A DNA stretch of 64,000 bases from Astragalus membranaceus. Lineage: Eukaryota; Streptophyta; Magnoliopsida; Fabales; Fabaceae. Within the stretch, counting starts at the first letter, position 1. Each line of letters opens with the position of its first letter. Shown here piece by piece: positions 31,211-41,130 of the stretch. Location: positions 51,504,751 to 51,568,750 of the forward strand of contig CM076851.1 in the NCBI GenBank assembly GCA_039519185.1. Reading direction: 5' to 3'. Below the pieces are notes generated by a model that saw only the letters and a program-made list of their open reading frames with translations, was not told the DNA's origin and searched no databases. A program made the translations under genes and the position numbers.

Positions 31211-31412
31211 CCCTGAGCGCGATCCGCGCGCCTGGGAGGCGCGATCCGTGCGCCCTGGCACGATCCGTGCGCCTGGGAGGCGCGGTCCGTGCGCCTGGTT
31301 CGCAAAATGGAAGGAAGCTGAAAAAACCCTGAGCGCGATCCGTGCGCCTGGGAGGCGCGATCCGTGCGCCCTGGCGCGACCCGTGCGCCTGGGAGGCGCG
31401 ATCCGTGCGTCC
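31211..31412. repeat. GC-rich repeat block in the Athila LTR
   Basis: Around eight copies of a GCGATCCGTGCGCCTGGGAG-like word are arranged in two larger blocks. Each block is preceded by TGGAAGGAAGCTGAAAAAAC. It is strikingly GC-rich in an AT-rich LTR and is repeated at 36091-36292 in the 3' LTR. Open frames here are repeat by-products. Confidence 0.88.
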
Positions 31413-31500
31413 CTTCTGATGGCCAAAAATGTTACAACTCTTCCCATTCTGTCTTTATGGATTGTAATTGATATTTAGTGCTTTGTCTCTGATCTTGGCC

Positions 31501-31508
31501 TATAAAAA
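31501..31508 (+). promoter_or_regulatory. TATA box in the Athila 5' LTR
   Basis: GGCCTATAAAAAGGACCCC is a strong TATA context, about 290 bp after the start of the GC-rich block and 800 bp before the LTR end. Confidence 0.65.
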
Positions 31509-32315
31509 GGACCCCCAATGTAGCTTCACAATCATCCTGGATCATTGTAATTCTCACTCTAAGTTTATGTTAAAGTTCTTGCAAGTTTTCTATTAAGGTT
31601 ATTGTTATTCTGTCCTTTTTACAATTCAGTCTTTTACACGCTTTATTTTATTTCTCGCTATTTACATTATGTCCTTCTCTTCTACTCCCTTGTCTACAAT
31701 GAGCTATTGTGAGTAGACTTCTCTTAGTCTTGGGATTATGGGAAACAATCCAATGATGGTCCCTAAATAATCCCAAAGCTAGGCCCTATCTTATGATTGC
31801 TTTGACTTTTAATCTAATTCCATTGTACAAATTTGTATAACCCAAATGTCAAGCGAAGTACCGAAAGGTGAAGCTTGACATTAGAACAAATGGAATTAGA
31901 CAAAGTGACCAAAGCATGAGAATAGCCGAGGTGACTTTGGGACAATAACGCGGTGCTTAATGGGTTTTGGCAATGATCAACCATGAGAATAGGCTTGATC
32001 ATTGTTTCGAGACACGTTCTTGTATTCCGAAAGGAAACTTGAATTACCAACAAAAAGAATGTCTTGTCCTTAAAAACTAACTTAACAATAAAATAGGGGA
32101 TAGTTAAGGGGTTATTTTCATACCATGATTGTGATCTAACCATGATCCCAAGACGCCTTTTTATATTCTAAATTAAAAATCAAACATTTTTCTACTTAAT
32201 CATTCCTTTTCAGCTAATCATCACTAAGAATTAGATTGGTAGTCACATATAACTCCCTGTGGATCGATATTATTATTACGCGATATAACCGTATACTTGC
32301 GGTGTATCAAGTTTT

Positions 32316-32333
32316 TGGCGCCGTTGCCGGGGA
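32316..32333 (+). other. Primer-binding site of the Athila element
   Basis: TGGCGCCGTTGCCGGGGA lies six bases after the LTR. Athila elements are known to use this site, usually ascribed to tRNA-Asp. Confidence 0.88.
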
Positions 32334-32418
32334 GTTAGTGATATTGATCAAAATTTTGGTACCGGTTAGACTGAAAATTTTTCCTTTTATTTTATTTTCT
32401 TATTCTCTTCTTCTTTGA

Positions 32419-34908
32419 ATGCGAAGAGTCCGAAGTCTCGGAGAAATTGTTCAACCAATTCCTGAGATTGAGAGATTTCTACATACAAGAAGAAGAGAAT
32501 TGCGCAATAACCAACAAATGGCAACTAATCAAAATCGTGCTCTCAAAGAGTATGCTACGCCTTCTACGGCAGAGCCCCATGGTGTTATTGTGCATCCCAA
32601 TGTTGATGCAAACAATTTTGAGCTTAAACCGTCTTTACTATCTATGGTCCAGCAGGACCAATTTTCTGGATCAGCCACTGATGATCCAAACCTTCATTTA
32701 TCAATATTTCTTGAATACTGTGGCACTTTGAAATTAAATGGAGTGACTCCTGAAGCCATAAGGCTGAAACTTTTCCCTTTCTCTTTAAGGGATAAAGCCA
32801 GAGCTTGGTTTCACTCACTACCCAATGAATCTGTCACAACATGGGATCAACTGAGGCAAGCATTCCTTGCCAGATTCTTTCCCCCAAGCAAAACTGCTCA
32901 ATTGAGGAATCAAATTACAAGTTTCACTCAGAATGATGGGGAGTCTCTTTATGATGCATGGGAGCGTTTCAAAGAAATGCTAAGGCTTTGCCCCCATCAT
33001 GGACTAGAGAAATGGTTGATAATCCACACTTTTTATAATGGTCTATTGTACACCACAAAAATGACTGTTGATGCAGCTGCAGGTGGTGCTTTGATGAACA
33101 AGAATATTGAAGAAGCTTATGCTCTGATTGAGGATATGGCACAGAATCACTACCAATGGACAAGTGAGAGAGCTATCACAGCTCCATCTGCACAAAAGAA
33201 AGAACCAGGTAAGTACGAAGTTTCTGCCCTTGATCATATAGCTTCTAGAGTAGATGCGTTGTTTGCTAAGTTTGATAAAATGAGCGTGAATGCTGTCTCT
33301 CCTACTACATCTTCTTCTTCTTGTGAAACCCTAGGGGCATCTATTGCTGGTTCTGAGCAAGCTAATTTCGCTCAAAAGGGGGATCCATTTTCAAACACTT
33401 ATAACCCCGGATGGAGGAATCATCCAAATTTTTCATATAAAAATCCTCCATCAACTCAACCAGCAGTTGGAACACCCCCCGGTTTTCAAAATCAAAGGCC
33501 ACCTCAAAAATCCAACTTGGAAACCTTATTGGAAACTTTTGTGTTAACTCAAACTAAGCAAAATGAAGAGTTCAAAAACCAAAACTCATTTTTGAATGAT
33601 ACTCTTGTCAAGTTAACAACAAAAGTGGACTCTATCTCTACTCATAACAAAATGTTGGAAAACCAAATTTCTCAAGTGGCTCAACAAGTCGCTTCATCCT
33701 CTAGATCCTCCGGAACCCTTCCTGGACAGCCAGAGCCAAATCCCAAAGCCCAAATTAATGCTGTCATTTTAAGGAGTGGTAGACAATTAGAAGAGCCAAA
33801 GGGAACTAATGAGGATAGTGTGAGTGAGAATGAGAAAGAAAGAGAGATTCAAAATGAAAGTGAGAATGAGAAAGAAAAAGAGATTCAAAATGAGAGTGAG
33901 GTAACTGAGGTTGAAAAAAAGAAAGAACCACCTTATGTTCCACCACCACCTTACAAGCCCAAGATACCATTCCCTCAAAGGTTAGCCAAGTCTAAGCTAG
34001 AAGTACAGTTCAAAAAGTTTGTTGATTTACTGAAAAAACTTCACATTAACATTCCATTCACAGATGCCCTGTCTCAGATGCCATCATATGCAAAGTTTTT
34101 AAAAGAAATTTTATCCAAGAAAAGAAAAATTGATGACAATGAGACAGTAGCCCTGACTGAGGAATGTAGTGCTATAATTCTAAACAAACTTCCACCAAAG
34201 CTTAAGGACCCAGGCAGCTTTTCTATACCATGTGTGATAGGGAGAGAGCCCATAAACAAAGCCATGTGTGATCTAGGAGCCAGTGTGAGTTTAATGCCAT
34301 TATCCCTTTTCAAAAGACTGGGCCTAGGAGAGTTAAAACCCACCAAGATGACCTTACAATTGGCTGACCGCTCCATTAAACATCCAGTTGGAATTCTTGA
34401 GGATATTCCTATTAAAATAGGAGAAATTTTTATACCAGCTGATTTTGTTGTGATGGAGATAGAGGAGGATTCCCAAGTTCCAATTTTGTTGGGGAGACCC
34501 TTCCTTGCCACTGCAGGAGCGCTAATTGATGTCAAGCATGGTAAGTTGGCCTTCAATGTTGGTGATGAAAAGGTAGAATTTAATTTATTTAAATCTATGA
34601 ACCAACCTTCCTTTGTGGTCTCTTGTTGCAGGATTGATTTGTTAGAGGCAAGTGATGTTGAGGGTATAGCACCCAAGTATGAGAAAGAGATTCTTAAATC
34701 AAAATCTGACAATTTGAACAAATCACCACAAAAGATCAAGAGTAAAGTGAAAAAACGGGCTCGTCAAAAAGGTGTCTTCACAAAACCCACATGGGTAGAT
34801 GATGTTAAAGGAAGAATGTCACATATAGGGGGGAAAATGAAGAAGTCAAAACCTCTCAAAGTCTGGAAAGTTAAAGGGACAGACATCCCTGAGTTGGATC
34901 CCGGATAA
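32419..34908 (+). CDS. Athila gag-protease polyprotein, intact 829-aa frame
   Basis: Forms the particle and supplies an aspartic protease. The N-terminus holds MATNQNRALKEYATPS (M34 of the long frame) and may be the true start. The gag domain covers roughly residues 65-245 (FELKPSLLSMVQQDQFSG, LFPFSLRDKARAWFHSLP, WDQLRQAFLARFFPP, DGESLYDAWERFKEMLRLCP, AAAGGALMNKNIEEAY). A Gln/Asn-rich linker follows, then a Glu-rich stretch with an imperfect NEKEREIQNESE duplication (about 467-497). PYVPPPPYKPKIPFPQRL precedes the protease, active site CDLGASVSLMP with Asp at about 618. The ORF ends in a basic tail. No zinc knuckle or RT is present. Integrity over 2.5 kb suggests recent activity or selection on gag. 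Confidence 0.9.
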   Translation: MRRVRSLGEIVQPIPEIERFLHTRRRELRNNQQMATNQNRALKEYATPSTAEPHGVIVHPNVDANNFELKPSLLSMVQQDQFSGSATDDPNLHLSIFLEYCGTLKLNGVTPEAIRLKLFPFSLRDKARAWFHSLPNESVTTWDQLRQAFLARFFPPSKTAQLRNQITSFTQNDGESLYDAWERFKEMLRLCPHHGLEKWLIIHTFYNGLLYTTKMTVDAAAGGALMNKNIEEAYALIEDMAQNHYQWTSERAITAPSAQKKEPGKYEVSALDHIASRVDALFAKFDKMSVNAVSPTTSSSSCETLGASIAGSEQANFAQKGDPFSNTYNPGWRNHPNFSYKNPPSTQPAVGTPPGFQNQRPPQKSNLETLLETFVLTQTKQNEEFKNQNSFLNDTLVKLTTKVDSISTHNKMLENQISQVAQQVASSSRSSGTLPGQPEPNPKAQINAVILRSGRQLEEPKGTNEDSVSENEKEREIQNESENEKEKEIQNESEVTEVEKKKEPPYVPPPPYKPKIPFPQRLAKSKLEVQFKKFVDLLKKLHINIPFTDALSQMPSYAKFLKEILSKKRKIDDNETVALTEECSAIILNKLPPKLKDPGSFSIPCVIGREPINKAMCDLGASVSLMPLSLFKRLGLGELKPTKMTLQLADRSIKHPVGILEDIPIKIGEIFIPADFVVMEIEEDSQVPILLGRPFLATAGALIDVKHGKLAFNVGDEKVEFNLFKSMNQPSFVVSCCRIDLLEASDVEGIAPKYEKEILKSKSDNLNKSPQKIKSKVKKRARQKGVFTKPTWVDDVKGRMSHIGGKMKKSKPLKVWKVKGTDIPELDPG

Positions 34909-35819
34909 TCACCATAACCGTCAAGCTAGTGACGTTAAAGAAGCGCTACGTGGGAGGCAACCCATTGGTTTACCTTTGTCTTGGAATAAGAAGAAAGCTA
35001 CAAAGTACCAATCAATGTGAGCTTTCTTACCCCCTCTCATCTATTTTACTCTGTTTTACATTGAGGACAATGTCTAGTCCAAGCATGGGGGGTATCTTGC
35101 CCTGTTTTACTGTTTTCTTGTTTTTAATTTCTAGTTTATTTCAATAAATAAAGTTCATCTCCCCTTGCTGAAAGTCCTTGTGAGTTTTTGAAGCATGTTA
35201 TATCTGATCAGGGCCTCTTTTGGATTAAAGTTTTGAAATTCATAATATTCATCTGCTCTTTGGGTTTTCACGCACACACTGGAGATTTGTTTCTGGCTAT
35301 TGGTATCTTTAGGGGGTTTAGAAAAGAAACTAGAAACTTAGTTCCCTTGGTGACATTCACCGGATGCGTGGTTACTGGAGAAAAACGTCCGAGTTGGGGT
35401 ATCAAGCAAAAAGAAAGAAAAGAAAAATCAAGCAAAAGGGCTGACCACTTTAGTCAAAAAAAAAATTGTCATTTAAAAAGTGGTTGGCCCAAATCAAAGA
35501 AAAATCAAAGAAAAGGAAAAAGAAATATTGCTTGAATGCCCAACGTATAAGGACCCTCCTTTGAGACCCGATCTACTGAATGGAGGACCCAAGCTTAAGA
35601 ATGCTGGGGAACTAGTTCTATGCTGACATTGACATCCCTCCTATTGCGATAGTACCTAAAACTTATCTCACAAATCACAAAAGCCCAAAGTTGTATGTCT
35701 CAAGTCAAAAAGTTGCAAAAGTTTACCCCAGTCGACTTGGAGTTTTGTAAGGATTCAGAGTTTTTTCCAAAAGTTGGCCCAATGAGTTCTATGGTTTTGC
35801 TTGAGGACAAGCAAAGATT
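34909..35819 (+). other. Athila 3' interior, non-coding
   Basis: Starts with the conserved Athila block GTCAAGCTAGTGACGTTAAA...GTGGGAGGCAACCCATTGG. A PPT-like passage, GAGGACAATGTC...CAAGCATGGGGGG, lies at about 35062-35094, about 745 bp before the real one. The remainder (35160-35800) has no recognisable protein. Pol appears cleanly absent. Confidence 0.7.
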
Positions 35820-35835
35820 CAAGCATGGGGGAGTT
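35820..35835 (+). other. Polypurine tract of the Athila element
   Basis: AAGCATGGGGGAGTT lies directly before the 3' LTR, preceded by GAGGACAAGCAAAGATTC, as in other Athila elements. Confidence 0.85.
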
Positions 35836-37186
35836 TGATAAGTCATGTTTTAGTATGTTTTTAGTACTTATTTTAAGTAGTTTATTTGATGTTTTGATTC
35901 TAGTTTAGAGCTATTTTACTACAAATTGTTGGTTTCTATTCTCAGGTTATTATTGGAGCAATTGAGGAATTTTAGTGCTTAAAGAGCAAAGGATAAAAAG
36001 GCAAAAGGATGGGGAGAAGAATAAGAAATAGAAGGTGCAAAAATCAGATTTTGGAGGGAAGTTGAAAAAAATGGAAGGAAGCTGAAAAAACCCTGAGCGC
36101 GATCCGCGCGCCTGGGAGGCGCGATCCGTGCGCCCTGGCACGATCCGTGCGCCTGGGAGGCGCGGTCCGTGCGCCTGGTTCGCAAAATGGAAGGAAGCTG
36201 AAAAAACCCTGAGCGCGATCCGTGCGCCTGGGAGGCGCGATCCGTGCGCCCTGGCGCGACCCGTGCGCCTGGGAGGCGCGATCCGTGCGTCCCTTCTGAT
36301 GGCCAAAAATGTTACAACTCTTCCCATTCTGTCTTTATGGATTGTAATTGATATTTAGTGCTTTGTCTCTGATCTTGGCCTATAAAAAGGACCCCCAATG
36401 TAGCTTCACAATCATCCTGGATCATTGTAATTCTCACTCTAAGTTTATGTTAAAGTTCTTGCAAGTTTTCTATTAAGGTTATTGTTATTCTGTCCTTTTT
36501 ACAATTCAGTCTTTTACACGCTTTATTTTATTTCTCTCTATTTACATTATGTCCTTCTCTTCTACTCCCTTGTCTACAATGAGCTATTGTGAGTAGACTT
36601 CTCTTAGTCTTGGGATTATGGGAAACAATCCAATAATGGTCCCTAAATAATCCCAAAGCTAGGCCCTATCTTATGATTGCTTTGACTTTTAATCTAATTC
36701 CATTGTACAAATTTGTATAACCCAAATGTCAAGCGAAGTACCGAAAGGTGAAGCTTGACATTAGAACAAATGGAATTAGACAAAGTGACCAAAGCATGAG
36801 AATAGCCGAGGTGACTTTGGGACAATAAGGTTGTGCTTAATGGGTTTCGGCGATGATCAACCATGAGAATAGGCTTGATCATCGTTTCGAGACACGTTCT
36901 TGTTGTCCGAAAGGAAACTTGAATTAAACCGCAAGAATACATTGTCCTTAAAACAAACTAAATTATAAGATAGAGAATAGCTAAAGGGTTTTTCTATTAC
37001 CATGATTGTGATCTAACCATGATCCCAAGACGCCTTTTTATATTCTAAATTAAAAATCAAATATTTTCCTACTTAATCATTCCTTTTCAGCTAATCATCA
37101 CTAAGAATTAGATTGGTAGTCACATATAACTCCCTGTGGATCGATATTATTATTACGCGATATAACCGTATACTTGCGGTGTATCA
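35836..37186 (+). repeat. 3' LTR of the Athila-type element
   Basis: Near-identical to the 5' LTR over its first about 990 bp (two substitutions noticed). It is highly divergent over about 36829-37000, then similar again to the end. Confidence 0.92.
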
Positions 37187-37615
37187 GAAGTCACATTGAG
37201 TTGGCAACATGCTGTCTCTTCAAATCTTCACCTTTCTTCCATTACTAATTAGCCATCTACCACCTTTCTAGACAGTTTCTCTAGCACTGACATAGCTTAG
37301 TTGGAAGTTAGGGCCAGCTTCCATGAATTTGCCTCGAGGGTAGTATCTGCTCTTGAAAATATGCTCCATAAGGGAACCCTCCTTAGTAATCAATCTTCAA
37401 CATTGTTTACCCAAGAGAGCCTTGTTGAACTCACCGAACTCTATGAATCCCAAGCCCACCTTCTTCTCGGATTTTGCCATTCTAGCCCAACTCATCCAAT
37501 GAATCTTTCTGTCCACCTCAAATGAGCTCCACCATAATCTAGCAATCGGGGATTCAAATTCTTTGCAGCAACCTTCAGAGAACTTGTAGCGGCCCATGAT
37601 GTAGTTTGAAATTTT
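37187..37615 (-). pseudogene. LINE (L1-type) ORF2, upstream part
   Basis: Minus strand: IMGRYKFSEGCCKEFESPIA, RLWWSSFEVDRKIHWMSWAR, KVGLGFIEFGEFNKALLGKQ, then WRLITKEGSLMEHIFKSRYY and related text toward the insertion site. This is the segment between RT and the zf-RVT tail in plant L1 ORF2. Joined across the Athila element it continues into 30955-30470. Confidence 0.85.
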
Positions 37616-38575
37616 TAGCAGTCAATGATGCATTTTATGCGCCCACAATGGGCTCTTCAACAACTTGGAGAAGTTGGATAAATTTGGAGTTTGATTCTGT
37701 TGAAATGGTCTTGAGTGTGAGATGATAGTTGACTTCTTTGTCACATGCTTCTTTAGCCTTCATATACTTGGGTCTTATCATTGGCCTCCTGGACCTTGTA
37801 ATGCATCATTAATTGGGTCCAAAGTCCATTAGGCCTCCATCATGATTTTGAGAAATAAGAAATACTCATTATGAGTTTTAAGATCATTGTCTCTTCATGA
37901 CGCGTTCAAATTAACTTGCAATATTTGGTATAGTAAAAAAAAATACGTAATGAGAATAAAAACTTAATCTCTCTCTCTCTCTCTCTTATTTTAATTCATG
38001 AACCGACCTTCTAATCCAGACCCCGCGATTTCAGGTCATCTATTTTGTTTGATTTGATCTGATTTATTTCAATTTGGATTTTATGGGTTTTTTATTTTTC
38101 TTCACTAAACCTGTTTGGCTAATTTTGTCAACACCCCCATTTTGGCTCTTCACACCCTTCCCCTTGCCATTTACCATATTACCCTTCTAATTAATCTAGT
38201 TCCCAACCCTAAACCATCTCCTCCTCTCTCTCTCTATCTCCTTCACAATCCACGAGTGCAAAACATAGCGGGTAGGACGGAGAGTAGGACAATGCGAACG
38301 CCACAAGCAAGACAGAGCAACACGGCGTCACCACCATCACGAGCAGAGAAGCAGACTGACGGTGAAAATTTTGCCATTATCGTCTCCTTCACCATGGTAA
38401 CTATTTGTTGCTTTTTTTCATGATTCACTTTTGCGTTTTGTTTGCGTTTTGAATGGTTGACTTCTAGGTTTTTGTTTGTCGTTTCATTTCGAATCCCGTG
38501 AGTTTTAATTTATGCATTTCCGTTTGAGTTTCTATACCCGTGCGTTTGTTTCGGAGCTTGAATTTTTTCAAAAGG
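37616..38575. other. Intergenic; (CT)n at about 37970-37986
   Basis: No gene recognised. A CT microsatellite lies at about 37970-37986 and a second, shorter one near 38225. The frame at 38115-38423 is of low-complexity composition and resembles no family. Confidence 0.45.
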
Positions 38576-38579
38576 TTGA

Positions 38580-39770
38580 TGACACACTGAACTGAGTTCA
38601 CAAATGTTATAGGGAATTCAGTTCACTAGAACACTTGTGAACTGAATTTACAATGAACAATTTGTTTAAAAATGACCCACGTAAACTGAGTTCACTATGG
38701 TTGTAGTGACCTCAGTTCACTATAACCTTAATAATGAAGTCAAGAAGGCATTAGGAAGCTTCTTAACACACCTAAAACAACCCTTGTGGTTTATTAGGAA
38801 GCTCCTTAAAGGCTTCTCACTGATTGTAGCAACCCATGCTAACTTGGAGAAGGCATTTCAGGTTTTACAATATAAGGTTTTGGGGGGGGGGGGTTGTGGG
38901 GTTACAAGAGATTGGTTTACAACAGAGATTCAAAAAATCCTAAACAACAAGCTAAACAAGGCATACTCAAAATAAAATCCCTAGACAAAAGTTTGAGCTG
39001 AGTATGGTTGAGAGAAAGCATGATGCTTGAGAAGGTTGGAAAATTTCATTGCATTCTCAGAAAAACCTTCAGATGTGATCCTTGAAGCCTTTTATAGCCT
39101 TTGAGTCGAATAGACCTGTTGGAAGTGGTCCCTAAGTTAATAGGGTCATTGTATGCTTTTTGCATAAAGTACAACAACTTTTCTGCAACACTGTAGAAAA
39201 TGTACTTGCAGCAAAAACCACGCTTCTCATTCCCTGTTTTCTCAATGGTCTTATTATCCTTAAAAATCAGTGTTCTGGACTTTATTTAAGTCTTCTTGGG
39301 TCTTGATAACATTTATTAGTCTTCATAAATGTTGAGTCTTCATTCACCGATGTGTTGAGAAGGAATGTCTTGGAGACTTCTTATCTTTTCAGAAGGCACT
39401 ACCGGTCTTCTTGACTTTGAGTATTTTTGACATGAGACTTCTTCACTCGAGTCTTCTTAACTCGAGTCTTCTTGAATTGAGTCTTCTTAACTTGAGTCTT
39501 CTTGACTTGAGTCTTCTCTACTTAGTTCACTATAGTTGTAGTGAACTCAGTTCACGACGGTGCTTCTCCTGAAGACATCCATAGTGAACTCAATTCACTA
39601 TAACTATAGTAAACTCAGTCTAGTATAGTTGTAGTGAACTCATTTCACAATGGTGCTTCTGTTGAAAACAACCCGAGTGAACTGAGTTCACTATAATTAT
39701 AGTAAATTGAGTTTACTATAGTTACAGTGAACCCATTTCAGTATAGATCTATAGACTGTATTTTTTTCGT
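38580..39770. repeat. Left cluster of GTGAACTGAGTTCAC palindromic motifs
   Basis: At least eight near-copies of the palindrome GTGAACT(G/C)AGTTCAC, often extended to AGTTCACTATAGTTGTAGTG, occur at about 38585-38720 and 39528-39755. Each can form a hairpin. Between the groups lie a G-run (about 38881-38891) and the 15-bp tandem repeat. A matching group lies at 40995-41125, across the mobile-domain gene. Confidence 0.75.
39434..39523. repeat. 15-bp tandem repeat, six units
   Basis: Units GAGTCTTCTTNACTT at 39434, 39449, 39464, 39479, 39494 and 39509, with one to three substitutions each. Confidence 0.93.
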
Positions 39771-39805
39771 TTCTTTTATATGTTTGACACCCTACTTTTT
39801 CAACA

Positions 39806-40563
39806 ATGGCTAGGACTAAGACCACTAACCCTCTTGGTCGGGAGTGGATTGTGTCCTGCAGACGACATCCTCTCAAGCGCTATTCAGATAGGGTCCTTTC
39901 TTTTCAAGAGTCTCGCGAGCCTGTTGAGGCACATGAGGAAGCCTATGATGAAGCCTATGAGGAAAACCATGAGTCTCTGGCCCAAGATACGACTCAAGAG
40001 GTTCACGTCTAAGAGACTTAGGCGCGGAATTAGGCTGATGTAGTCCCACTTGACCAAAAAACTGTGGGATGGAGTGGTTCGTTATCTAACTTTCTATTGC
40101 ACTTATGTCTCTTATATTTATGTTTCTAATCAAAGTCTTAATTTTAACAAGTCTGATATTTATTTTTTAGGATCATGGCGAGCTCGGAGTCTACAATAAT
40201 GGTAAGAAACTTAAAAACGTCACCATCGATCATGAAAAGGTTAAGGATATACCGAAGGCATCAGGACTCTTGCCTATACTAACTTGCAGCTGCAGCCATG
40301 AAATGATTTACAAGGCGCTAGTGTATGCCTTTGTTGAGAGGTGGCATACAGATACCAAAACCTTCCACTCACTGGTGGGGGAGCTGACCATCACTTTAGA
40401 TGATGTGTCAGCGCTGCTCCACATACCTATCACATGGGAGTTCTTCACATATAAGGTATACAACAAGGAAGTGGCAGCTGCGTTGCTAGTTGAGTTGTTA
40501 GGGGTGTCTCTACCACAAAGAGCAGTACTATTGTACGATTTATTGGCTACTAGAGATTTATAA
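39806..40563 (+). pseudogene. Partial plant mobile domain (PMD / MAIN-like) gene
   Basis: Exon 1 starts at ATG 39806 (MARTKTTNPLGREW, then SCRRHPLKRYSDRVLSF). A later exon after a TTTTTTAG acceptor at about 40171 reads DHGELGVYNNGKKLKNVTID, LLPILTCSCSHEMIYKALVY, FVERWHTDTKTFHS, GELTITLDDVSALLHIPIT. The last two are the signature of the plant mobile domain (aminotransferase-like, PF10536), found in MAIN/MAIL1 proteins and in many transposons. The frame stops at 40561, far short of the usual domain length. The gene is flanked on both sides by the palindromic motif clusters, so I infer a transposon-borne copy. Confidence 0.78.
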
Positions 40564-40990
40564 GTCCCCTCACCACCTTTTGTGGGTCTCCTCTCAATGT
40601 AAATGGACATTCACATTTTCTCTGGATGTCACCTTTGTTGGTATCAGCTTCTTTAAAGGTCTGTTCTTGCTGCTTCAAACCTTTATAGGACAACAAGAAT
40701 TTTATTTTCCTTACCAACTTTTCTAGCCCACTATAATAGATCGTTCTGCGTGGCAAACTTCTACATAGACAATCGTTAACGAGTTATTGTTAGACCAATT
40801 AGTGTTTCTTAATTTCATATGCACTACTTTAATTTATCACATAAGTTACCTTGTCAGGAGTAAATGCATTTGTTTTATCTCATAGTTACGTCTCTAGTCG
40901 TGTAGCATTTGGTTGTAAGTTTGGGTCCATTTAGTGCAAGTTAAACAATAGATTCAGCCACAAAATCAAAAATAGGAAAAACTAGACAAA
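40564..40990. other. Downstream of the PMD fragment, nothing recognised
   Basis: AT-rich, with no clear continuation of the mobile domain beyond about 40680. Confidence 0.4.
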
Positions 40991-41130
40991 ATGGCCTACA
41001 GTCAACTCAGTTCACGATAGCTAACGAAAACTCAGTTCACTATAGTTTGTGTTTCAGTTTATAGGCCTATAGTGAACTGGACTCACAAGACTTCTTGTGA
41101 GCTCAATTTACGTGAACTTTAGTGAAAAAG
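40990..41130. repeat. Right cluster of the palindromic motif
   Basis: AACTCAGTTCACGATAG, AACTCAGTTCACTATAG, CTATAGTGAACTGGACTCAC and GTGAGCTCAATTTACGTGAAC continue the family seen at 38580-39770. Confidence 0.72.

Larger units (their letters stand above)
30956..32309 (+). repeat. 5' LTR of the Athila-type element
   Basis: Starts TGATAAGTCATG and ends GGTGTATCA. TATA box TATAAAAA at 31501-31508. Confidence 0.93.
30956..37186 (+). mobile_element. Athila-type Ty3/gypsy element with gag-protease only (6.2 kb)
   Basis: LTRs of 1354 and 1351 bp are flanked by the perfect duplication GAAGT (30951-30955 and 37187-37191). PBS TGGCGCCGTTGCCGGGGA and PPT AAGCATGGGGGAGTT are classic for Athila. The interior has one intact 829-codon gag-protease frame and no RT, RNase H, integrase or envelope-like gene. 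It must rely on other elements for replication. Confidence 0.93.

Noticed and set aside
31211..31412. CRISPR-like appearance of the GC-rich repeats
   Set aside because: Repeats are imperfect, lack regular unique spacers, and lie inside a plant LTR.
31070..31447. Arg/Pro/Gly-rich frames in the Athila LTR (and copies at 35950-36358)
   Set aside because: By-products of the GC-rich tandem repeat; identical in both LTRs and without gene context.
38115..38423. 102-codon frame before the palindrome cluster
   Set aside because: No domain, adjoining CT-rich microsatellites, no splice partner seen.
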